5,272 nt of DNA, taken from assembly GCA_007124345.1 (NCBI GenBank), contig SLFH01000156.1:1-5272 (forward strand), written 5' to 3'. The position numbers were made by a program, and so were the translations under genes. The stretch is from Phycisphaerales bacterium (lineage in GTDB: Bacteria; Planctomycetota; Phycisphaerae; Phycisphaerales; UBA1924). Below are positions 1 to 5,272 of the stretch, piece by piece (position 1 is the first letter of the stretch; each line of letters opens with the position of its first letter). The notes beneath the pieces were generated by a model that worked only from the letters and a program-made list of their open reading frames with translations, had not been told where the DNA came from and made no database searches.

Positions 1-441
1 CCCGCCGATCCGGTCGTCGCCCGCCTCGAACGGGAGGCCGCCGCCGCGACGCTCTTCGCCGATTACGCCGCGGAGACCCTCCCCCCCGACGGTGAGGGCT
101 GCCCGCCCGAGGAGGCGTTCTGGCTGGAGGTCAAGACGGTCGGGCAGTTCGCGTTCCGTGGCGGGGCTCCCGAGGCGAACCGGGCATACGCGTCTGAGCT
201 GATTGCCGCTGGGGAGGATCTGGGCAAGCTTGGGGCGGACGGGGTGATCCGGAACGGGGCCCTGCTGCTGCTGCTGTTTGCTGCCGACGAGGTGACGGTA
301 CGCCACGACGGGGTCCGCTTTGTCCACGCGTGCCTGGACCGTGGGCTGCCGGCGGGCTCGCCGGTGATCCGGTGTGTGGGAATCGATGAGCGGATCGGCA
401 ACACCTGCTGCGGGGTAGTGCTGGCACCGCTGCGGGCGTGA
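1..441 (+). CDS. C-terminal part of an unrecognised protein, possible PD-(D/E)XK-like nuclease fold
   Basis: The frame is open from base 1 to a TGA at 439-441, giving the last 146 residues of a protein whose start lies outside the window. I cannot name the family. Visible features are an alpha-helical, Ala/Arg-rich stretch (codons 5-24), then the core WLEVKTVGQF with Glu43 and Lys45 as a Glu-x-Lys pair. After that come an amphipathic helix (about codons 62-77), a very hydrophobic strand (ALLLLLFAAD, about 83-92), and a C-terminal part with RIGNTCCGVVL. Strand with ExK, then helix, then hydrophobic strand is the order seen in PD-(D/E)XK nuclease-like proteins, and an Asp (codon 30) lies upstream. 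Function is inference only. Similar WLEVK proteins occur, from memory, in Planctomycetota. The gene is convergent with lpxB, 7 bases between stops. Coding status is well supported by an uninterrupted frame and GC-rich third positions. Confidence -1.
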   Translation, partial: PADPVVARLEREAAAATLFADYAAETLPPDGEGCPPEEAFWLEVKTVGQFAFRGGAPEANRAYASELIAAGEDLGKLGADGVIRNGALLLLLFAADEVTVRHDGVRFVHACLDRGLPAGSPVIRCVGIDERIGNTCCGVVLAPLRA

Positions 442-448
442 GCGCGGA

Positions 449-1663
449 TCAGTTGCCGGAAGGTTCGAGGCCGAGGACGCGGGCGATCTCGTCTGCCGCG
501 GCTTCGCCCGCGGAGAGGCCCTTGAACTCGTCGACGACGTTGCGGAGCTCTCGCCGCTGCGCTTCGGCCCGTTCGGGGGATTCGAGGAGGGCGAGTGCGG
601 CCTCGACGATCGCTTTTTCGTCGCCGAAGTGCGGGACAAGTTCGGGCACGATCTCTCTGCCGGCGATCAGGTTGGGCAGGGTGAAGAGCTCTGTGTCGAT
701 GAGCCACCAGCCGAGGAGCGCATACATGAAAGGGTTGGACTTGTAGACGATGACCATCGGCTTGCTGTGGCGTGCGACCTGGAGGGTGACGGTGCCGCTG
801 ACGACGAGTGCGAGGTCGCACCAAGAGAGGGCCGAGTCTGTCCTGCCGACGACGATCTCGGCGTTCTCGGGCATGCCGCCGTTGGCGTCGGCGATCTCGC
901 GGAGGCGTGCGGCGACGGGCTCTGTGGTGGCGGCGATGACGGCCGAGGCGCTGGAGAACTTGCGCCGAATGCCGGAGAAGGCAGCCAGAAGCAGCGGGAA
1001 GTTTTTCTCGATCTCGCCGGGTCGGGAGCCGGGCAGGAGGGCGATCTTGGGCTGTCCTCCGGGCAGGTCGGCGGCGTCGATGCCGAGGCGTTCGTGGTTC
1101 AGCGGCTTATCGAACAGCGGGTGTCCGACGAAGCGGGCCTCGACATCGCGCGCCTTGAACCACTCTTCTTCGAATGGGAGCAGGCAGAGGACGAGGCTGG
1201 TCAGGCGCCGGAGTTTTTTGACGCGCCAAGCCCCCCACGCCCAGAGCTGGGGGGCGACGAGGTGGACGACGCGGACGCCGTGCTTCTGGGCGATTTTGCA
1301 GATCGGGAAGTTGGCGCCGGGCGAGTCGACGGGGATGTGGAGGGTGACGGGGTGCTTTTCGAGCCACTGGTCGATCCGGGCGTTGATCTTTTTGTGCTCG
1401 CGGATCTTGGCGAGGCCGGGCAGGCCCATGACGGCGTCGTCGCCGGTGCGTTCGACGACGCGTGCGCCGGCGGCCTCCATTTTGGGGCCTCCCCAGGCGT
1501 AGATGGCGATCTCGGGGTGGCGTTCCTTGAGGCGTTCGATGACGGTGGCGGCGTGCTCGTCTCCGCTGGGCTCGAAGGCCGTGAAGAGGAGCGTGGTGCG
1601 CCCGGAGTTGTTGCGTTGCTGGCTCAAGGGGTGGAGTGAAGTCGCGGGGGCCGCCGGTGTCAA
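449..1663 (-). CDS. lpxB: Lipid-A-disaccharide synthase LpxB
   Basis: LpxB is a GT-B fold, family GT19 glycosyltransferase. It joins UDP-2,3-diacylglucosamine to 2,3-diacylglucosamine-1-phosphate (lipid X), releasing UDP and forming the tetraacyl disaccharide of lipid A at the inner face of the cytoplasmic membrane. Landmarks on the 404-residue frame: EPSGDEHAA at 31-39 (AGEASGD in E. coli); VDSPGANF at 112-119, where Asp113 matches the essential E. coli Asp98; VAPQLWAWGAWRVKKL at 136-151; LLPFEEEWF at 161-169 and FVGHPLFD at 178-185; LLPGSRPGEIEK at 209-220, with Arg214 matching E. coli Arg201; SGTVTLQVAR at 289-298; LPNLIAGREIVPEL at 329-342. Gln295 stands where most LpxB have Glu. The start is uncertain: TTG at 1663 has no Shine-Dalgarno, and TTG at 1627 (392 aa) is closer to the usual N-terminus. 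Length is near the family norm (about 380-400). It lies 48 bases after the regulator stop, same strand. Confidence -1.
   Translation of the reverse strand: MTPAAPATSLHPLSQQRNNSGRTTLLFTAFEPSGDEHAATVIERLKERHPEIAIYAWGGPKMEAAGARVVERTGDDAVMGLPGLAKIREHKKINARIDQWLEKHPVTLHIPVDSPGANFPICKIAQKHGVRVVHLVAPQLWAWGAWRVKKLRRLTSLVLCLLPFEEEWFKARDVEARFVGHPLFDKPLNHERLGIDAADLPGGQPKIALLPGSRPGEIEKNFPLLLAAFSGIRRKFSSASAVIAATTEPVAARLREIADANGGMPENAEIVVGRTDSALSWCDLALVVSGTVTLQVARHSKPMVIVYKSNPFMYALLGWWLIDTELFTLPNLIAGREIVPELVPHFGDEKAIVEAALALLESPERAEAQRRELRNVVDEFKGLSAGEAAADEIARVLGLEPSGN
1635..1663 (-). promoter_or_regulatory. Possible sigma70-like promoter overlapping the lpxB start
   Basis: On the minus strand, TTGACA (1663-1658) is a perfect -35 consensus. 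After a 17-base spacer comes TTCACT (1640-1635), a weak 3 of 6 match to TATAAT. The TTG of the -35 is also the upstream candidate lpxB start codon. If the promoter is real, lpxB would start at the downstream TTG at 1627 or have some leaderless start, and would be transcribed partly apart from the two-component genes. The -10 is poor, so this may be chance. Confidence -1.
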
Positions 1664-1711
1664 CGCGTGGCGCGGCCGGAGAAGGATGATTCGGCGTCGG
1701 TTTCGGCTGAT

Positions 1712-2353
1712 TCAGAACCCGGAGGCGGCGAGCCAATCGCTGGGGCGGGCGCCGAGGGCGTGGGCGACAGAGAGCATGGATTCGAGGCTGGGAAGGTGGG
1801 CCCCCCGCTCGATCGAGCTGAGCTGGCTGACGCTCACACCGGACTCTTCGGAGAGGTCTTTGAGGGTCCAGCCCCGTTCGGTGCGGGCGAGGCGGATCTG
1901 GCGTCCGAGGGCGTGCTTGAGGCGGTCCTGGGGGCCTGAGCCGAGGCCGTAGACCTCCGCGGCCTGCCCGAGCACCCGGCGCAGCTCGTTGATGGAGAAG
2001 GGTTTGGCGAGGTAGTCGAAGACATCCTGCTTGAATGTCTGGCGCATGTTGTCGAGCGAGGGGTAGCCGGTGACGACGACGACGCAGAGCTTCGGCCAGC
2101 GTTTGCGGATCTCGGCGAGGACCTGCTCGCCGGAGTGGCGGCCCATCTTCATGTCCAGGAGGACGAGGTCGGGGAGCTGGTGCTCGTTCGCGGCGTAGAG
2201 CTCGTCGGGCGAGGCGACGGCGCGGACCTCGTGGCCGTCTGCCTCCAGCACGCCGGAGAGGTATTGTCGGAAATCGGGGTCGTCGTCGAGGGTGACGATC
2301 GACATCGGCGGGACAGCCCCCGTCTCGGCGGGCTTGGTCGCGGTGTCAGCCAT
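1712..2353 (-). CDS. Two-component response regulator, receiver domain plus Cro/CI (XRE) helix-turn-helix
   Basis: A 213-residue cytoplasmic response regulator, probable partner of the kinase encoded just upstream. The receiver domain covers about residues 17-135: acidic cluster DDD at 23-25, phosphoacceptor Asp67 (LVLLDMKMG), switch Thr95 (VVVVTGYPS), and Lys117 in YLAKPF. A short linker (about 136-146) leads to a C-terminal HTH of the Cro/CI type, about 147-208: LGRQIRLARTERGWTLKDL, then the turn and recognition helix SGVSVSQLSSIERG (171-184), then a PSLESML...LGARPSDWL tail typical of the HTH_3 family (SinR-like SSIER). I chose ATG 2353 because GGAGG at 2367-2363 sits 9 bases upstream. ATG 2362 would touch that site. 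The first 8 bases overlap the kinase stop, consistent with translational coupling. No OmpR, LuxR, Fis or LytTR output domain is present. DNA target unknown. Confidence -1.
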   Translation of the reverse strand: MADTATKPAETGAVPPMSIVTLDDDPDFRQYLSGVLEADGHEVRAVASPDELYAANEHQLPDLVLLDMKMGRHSGEQVLAEIRKRWPKLCVVVVTGYPSLDNMRQTFKQDVFDYLAKPFSINELRRVLGQAAEVYGLGSGPQDRLKHALGRQIRLARTERGWTLKDLSEESGVSVSQLSSIERGAHLPSLESMLSVAHALGARPSDWLAASGF

Positions 2354-3935
2354 GGGTCTCATCCTCCGGCCGGGGGTTGTCCGTGCGGCCGGCGGGGCCC
2401 AGCCCCGCGACGACCTCGCCGCCGGGGTCGGCGGGGAGCAGGATTTCGAACACCGCCCCGGTTCGCTCTGGATTATTGCGTGCCAAAAGGACGCCGCCGT
2501 GCTCGCGGACGATGCCTTCTGCGACGGCGAGCCCGAGGCCCGTGCCGCGAGCGTCGAGGCGTGTGCTGACGAAGGGCTCAAAGAGTGTGCTGAGAACATC
2601 GGGGGCGATGCCGGGTCCGTCGTCGGCGACGGCGACGCTGAGCCACTGTTCCCCGTCGCGTTCAATGGTTTCGGCGGAGACCTGGACACGGGAGCCCTTG
2701 CCGCTCTCGCGGAGGGCGTCGACGGCGTTTCTGATGAGATTCACGAAGACCTGCACGAAGCGGTCCTCGTCGCAGAAGGCGCGGGTGCCCTTTGGTACGA
2801 GGTTGGCAAGCTCGATCTGTCGGGCCTCGCGGTCGATTCGGACGAGGGTCATTGCGTCGTCAACGATGCGGGAGAGGTCGGTCTCGCGGCTCTGGGGCGG
2901 GCGGACGCGGGCGAAGTCGAGGAGGCTCTCGCCGAGGCGTTCGAGGCGGAGCACGACGCGGTGCATGAGCTCGGCCTGGTCTTCGCTGAGGCCGGCGGGG
3001 TCTTGCCTGAGGCGCTCGGTGAGGCCCTTGAGGACAGCCAAGGGTGTGTTCAGCTCGTGGGCGAGGCCGGCGGACATCATGCCGAGGCTGGCGAGGCGGT
3101 CGGCGTCGGCGAGGTTCTGGCGGGCGCGTTCGAGGAGGTGGTTCTTGACCTTCAGGTCGTTGGCGTTGAGCTCGAGGCGATCGAAGGCTTCGGCGAGGGC
3201 GCGTTCCTGCGAGCGGATCTTGCGGATCGATTCGTTCCGGCTTTTCATGATCTCGCCGAGCTCGTCGGCGGGGATCGAGGCGTCGGGGATGAGCTCGTTT
3301 TCGGTCTCGCCGGCCTGAACGGCCAGGTCGGCGCGGAGCATGCGCCGGATGGGGCCGTAGACATGCTGCGGCAGAACGAGGAGTTCCAGCGCGACGACGA
3401 CGAGCCCGTAGGCCGCGAGGACGGCGATAACGAGCAGGAGATAGAAGCGGGTGACAACCTCGCGGACCTCGGTGAGGCTTGCCTCGGCGAGGATGTAGCG
3501 TGGCTCGGGGCCGGGGATGGCCGCGACGACTATGGCGTGCACGCCCCTGCGACCGGCGTCGATCGGGGCAAGGGGGTTGTCCGTGGCGTCTTGGGCGATG
3601 GATGCGGGGATGTCGAGCGAATCGGGCGAGCCGACCCGCCAGGAGGCGCCGCGCCCTGAGGCCCAGCTTTCTGCGTCGGCGGGGCTCTGGCGGAGGGCCT
3701 GTTCGAGGACGAGGGTCGCGCTGGTGCGTTCGGCGCGGTCGAGGATCTGGCTGATCGCGGGGCGGAGGGCGACAAGGAGGATCAGGGTCAGGGCGAGGGA
3801 GAAGAGGGTGTGGAGGAAGATGAGTTTTTTGCGGATGCGCATGCCCGCGAGGAGGCCGCGGGCCGGGGCGTCCTCGGCGCGGGCTCTACGTGTTGAACGC
3901 TGCTGAGAGGTGGTGCTGGTGCTGGCTGCAGGCAT
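2346..3935 (-). CDS. Membrane-bound sensor histidine kinase with HAMP domain
   Basis: This kinase senses a signal, autophosphorylates on His and passes the phosphate to the receiver protein encoded next. On the 529-residue frame: a basic N-terminus; TM1 at about 37-60; a periplasmic loop of about 100 residues (61-163) of no recognised family; TM2 at about 164-187. A HAMP domain (about 190-240, PIRRML and DELGEIMKSRNES) and a charged coiled coil (about 240-280) follow. HisKA: H-box SLGMMSAGLAHELNTPLA with His293. HATPase: N-box NLIRNAVDAL (Asn403), G1 DDGPGI (438-443), F-box LFEPFVST (451-458), G2 RGTGLGLA (463-470). All catalytic boxes are intact. The final 29 residues are Gly/Pro-rich and beyond the fold. 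Start is uncertain: ATG 3935 gives an Arg-rich leader; ATG 3842 (498 aa) gives MRIRKKLIFLH directly before TM1, which looks more natural. Neither has a clear Shine-Dalgarno. The stop overlaps the regulator start by 8 bases. Confidence -1.
   Translation of the reverse strand: MPAASTSTTSQQRSTRRARAEDAPARGLLAGMRIRKKLIFLHTLFSLALTLILLVALRPAISQILDRAERTSATLVLEQALRQSPADAESWASGRGASWRVGSPDSLDIPASIAQDATDNPLAPIDAGRRGVHAIVVAAIPGPEPRYILAEASLTEVREVVTRFYLLLVIAVLAAYGLVVVALELLVLPQHVYGPIRRMLRADLAVQAGETENELIPDASIPADELGEIMKSRNESIRKIRSQERALAEAFDRLELNANDLKVKNHLLERARQNLADADRLASLGMMSAGLAHELNTPLAVLKGLTERLRQDPAGLSEDQAELMHRVVLRLERLGESLLDFARVRPPQSRETDLSRIVDDAMTLVRIDREARQIELANLVPKGTRAFCDEDRFVQVFVNLIRNAVDALRESGKGSRVQVSAETIERDGEQWLSVAVADDGPGIAPDVLSTLFEPFVSTRLDARGTGLGLAVAEGIVREHGGVLLARNNPERTGAVFEILLPADPGGEVVAGLGPAGRTDNPRPEDETHG
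2363..2367 (-). promoter_or_regulatory. Shine-Dalgarno site of the response regulator, inside the kinase gene
   Basis: GGAGG read on the minus strand, 9 bases before ATG 2353. It decides the regulator start against the in-frame ATG at 2362, which directly abuts it. Lying within the last codons of the kinase, it fits coupled translation of sensor and regulator. It is the only clear Shine-Dalgarno that I see for a gene in this window. Confidence -1.
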
Positions 3936-4070
3936 GGTTCGGGGTCGGACGGCGGATACAGTCGGGTCTTGAAGGGCAGACAGCAGTCATCATCGGGCCC
4001 GAAGGGCCGCCGAGCAAGGCGGGGACCTCCTCGCCATCGACCCGGCCCCCCCGCCGCCGCCCGCGAGGCG
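3936..4070. other. Divergent intergenic region between the kinase and rsmB
   Basis: About 135 bases (up to about 228 if the kinase starts at 3842) that should hold the promoters for both diverging genes. I see no convincing -35/-10 pair on either strand: TTGAAG at 3969-3974 lacks a matching -10, and GATACA at 3955-3960 (TGTATC on the minus strand) lacks a -35. A short perfect inverted repeat, GGCCC-GAA-GGGCC (3996-4008), could form a 5-bp hairpin, with no T-run, so it is not an intrinsic terminator. A run of seven C (4046-4052) precedes the first rsmB-like codons. Codon composition in the rsmB frame becomes typical only from about 4041. Confidence -1.
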
Positions 4071-5272
4071 GTGCTGCGGGTGGTCGGGACGCAGGCGACG
4101 GGGTTTCCTTCGATCAAGATTCTGGAGCCTGACACCTCGGCGCTCGATCCGAGGGATTCGGCCCTCGCCCACGCGCTGCACGAGAGCGTGCTCCGTCGGT
4201 GGCTGACGATCCGCTGGCTGCTTGAGCAGCGTCTGGAGCGACCGTTCCCGGAGATGCACCCGGCGCTGCAGGCTTCGCTCCTGGTGGGCGGAGCGCAGAT
4301 CCTGTTCATGGACCGGATCCCGGTGCACGCGGCGATCGACACCTCAGTCGAGTGGGCGAAACGGTCCGCGGGCAGAGGGGGCGCGGGGTTGGTCAACGCG
4401 GTGCTCCGCCGGCTGTCGGAGATGCTTCGCGGCGGGCCTGAGGGGCCGGAGAAGGCGGGGCGGTACACCGGCGGGCGGGACGAGATCCCGCTCTCAGACG
4501 GCGGGTCGCTGATGCTGTCCCAGCCGATTTTGCCCGAGGAGGACGGCTTCCGCCTCGCGGTCGCGACGGGGATGCCCAAGCGGCTGTGCGAGCGGTGGGC
4601 GCACTCGGCCGGAGCGCGAGCGGCGAGGGATCTGGCGCTGCACTCGCTGATGCATCCGCCGGTGGTGATCAACGGGATGCACGCCGAGGCGCCGATGGAT
4701 CCTGAAGTGGCGACCCCCCACCGCTCGGCGGGGCACTTTGTGTTCGCCGGGGAGCGGGGTTCGCTGGGCGGGCTGCTGGCGGGTCGGCGCGATATCTGGG
4801 TGCAGGATTCGGCGTCGTCGGCGCCGGCGATGCTCGCGTCGCACCTGAAGCCGGCGGTGATCGCCGACCTGTGCGCCGGGCAGGGGACCAAGACGCGCCA
4901 GCTGCGCAGGCTCTTCCCCGATGCGAAGATCGTTGCGTCGGACATCGATAAGGATCGTCTGAAGACCCTCCGAGGCGTCTTTGAGGGCGACGGGCAGGTC
5001 GAGGCGGTCGCTCCCGATGAACTGCGGGAGGCGTGGCTTGAGAAGGTGGACCTTGTGGTGCTGGATGTCCCCTGCTCGAACACGGGCGTGCTGGCGAGGC
5101 GGGTCGAGGCGAAGTACCGCTTCGGGCCCGACCTGATAGAGCGTCTGGGCGACACGCAGCGGCAGCTCATCGCCGACTCGATCCCGCTGCTTGCGCCGAA
5201 GGGAAAGATTCTCTACGCGACCTGCAGCCTCGAGAGCGAGGAGAACGAAGCGATGGCGGCGTGGGCGGGCAA
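4071..5272 (+). CDS. rsmB: 16S rRNA (cytosine-5)-methyltransferase RsmB, 3' end outside window
   Basis: RsmB transfers a methyl group from S-adenosylmethionine to C5 of C967 (E. coli numbering) of 16S rRNA. Open to the window edge, 400 residues from GTG 4071; E. coli RsmB has 429, so a short C-terminus is missing. The N-terminal NusB-like RNA-binding domain is clear: SALDPRDSALAHALHESVLRR, then QILFMDRIPVHAAID (about 76-90) and GLVNAVLRRL (106-115). The Rossmann methyltransferase domain has SAM motif I DLCAGQGTKTRQL (266-278) and an acidic SDID (290-293). It also has the two family cysteines, Cys335 in DVPCSNTGV and catalytic Cys385 in ATCSLESEENE. Their 50-residue spacing equals that of E. 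coli Cys325 and Cys375. The start is unclear: no ATG exists in frame upstream, and the first helix (AAAREAVLRVV) begins before GTG 4071. GTG 4080 and TTG 3969 are alternatives. Divergent from the kinase. Confidence -1.
   Translation, partial: MLRVVGTQATGFPSIKILEPDTSALDPRDSALAHALHESVLRRWLTIRWLLEQRLERPFPEMHPALQASLLVGGAQILFMDRIPVHAAIDTSVEWAKRSAGRGGAGLVNAVLRRLSEMLRGGPEGPEKAGRYTGGRDEIPLSDGGSLMLSQPILPEEDGFRLAVATGMPKRLCERWAHSAGARAARDLALHSLMHPPVVINGMHAEAPMDPEVATPHRSAGHFVFAGERGSLGGLLAGRRDIWVQDSASSAPAMLASHLKPAVIADLCAGQGTKTRQLRRLFPDAKIVASDIDKDRLKTLRGVFEGDGQVEAVAPDELREAWLEKVDLVVLDVPCSNTGVLARRVEAKYRFGPDLIERLGDTQRQLIADSIPLLAPKGKILYATCSLESEENEAMAAWAG

Noticed and set aside
81..87. Run of seven C as a possible frameshift in the left-edge gene
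   Set aside because: The frame reads sensibly on both sides (DYAAETLPPDGEG), so no shift is needed.
63..824. Minus-strand open frame (253 codons) over the left-edge gene and the lpxB end
   Set aside because: Arg/Pro/Ser-rich, and overlaps both real genes, one of them on the same strand.
629..1639. Long + strand open frame (336 codons) opposite lpxB
   Set aside because: Shadow of a recognised LpxB gene, with low-complexity acidic and Gly-rich composition.
2351..2689. N-terminal extension of the regulator back to 2689
   Set aside because: The extra residues overlap the kinase ATPase domain, are Ser/Pro-rich, and ignore the GGAGG before ATG 2353.
2292..3659. Long + strand open frame (455 codons) opposite the histidine kinase
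   Set aside because: Its Asp/Glu/Val/Gly-rich composition is what high-GC antisense frames give; the kinase on the other strand has all catalytic boxes.
3996..4008. Inverted repeat GGCCC-GAA-GGGCC as a terminator
   Set aside because: Only 5 bp of stem, no T-run, and it lies upstream of rsmB between divergent genes, where no terminator is needed.
3788..5170. Long minus-strand open frame (460 codons) opposite rsmB
   Set aside because: Ser/Arg/Pro-rich shadow with no recognisable motif; the + strand carries unambiguous RsmB motifs.

Overview
This is a high-GC window (by eye, GC or G/C-ending codons dominate every gene). It is densely coding, with four or five protein genes and no RNA genes, insertion sequences, CRISPR arrays or tRNAs that I can see. 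The LpxB gene implies a Gram-negative type of envelope with lipid A. The family-specific wording of several proteins resembles Planctomycetota, perhaps Phycisphaerae: DVPCSNTGVLARR in the RNA methyltransferase, SGTVTLQ in LpxB, and the WLEVKTVGQF protein at the left edge. That placement is from memory of the families, not from a search.

Layout. The + strand enters with the 3' end of an unrecognised gene (1-441) whose Glu-x-Lys motif, followed by a helix and a strand, suggests a PD-(D/E)XK nuclease-like fold. It converges on lpxB with only 7 bases between the two stop codons. From about 3935 down to 449 the minus strand carries a probable three-gene operon, in transcription order: a membrane sensor histidine kinase (2346-3935), a response regulator made of a receiver domain and a Cro/CI (XRE) helix-turn-helix (1712-2353), and lipid-A-disaccharide synthase LpxB (449-1663). 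Kinase and regulator overlap by 8 bases, with a good Shine-Dalgarno for the regulator inside the kinase gene. LpxB follows 48 bases after the regulator stop. A divergent intergenic stretch of roughly 135 bases separates the kinase from rsmB, the 16S rRNA m5C methyltransferase gene, which runs off the right edge of the window on the + strand.

How they work together. The kinase should sense a signal through a periplasmic loop of about 100 residues and phosphorylate Asp67 of the regulator. The regulator would then change DNA binding through an XRE domain, a less common output than OmpR, NarL or NtrC domains. Co-orientation with lpxB suggests, but does not prove, a link to envelope or outer-membrane lipid homeostasis. 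The points most worth checking are the receiver-XRE architecture, the TCS-lpxB linkage, a Gln where LpxB normally has a conserved Glu, and the unclear starts of lpxB and rsmB.
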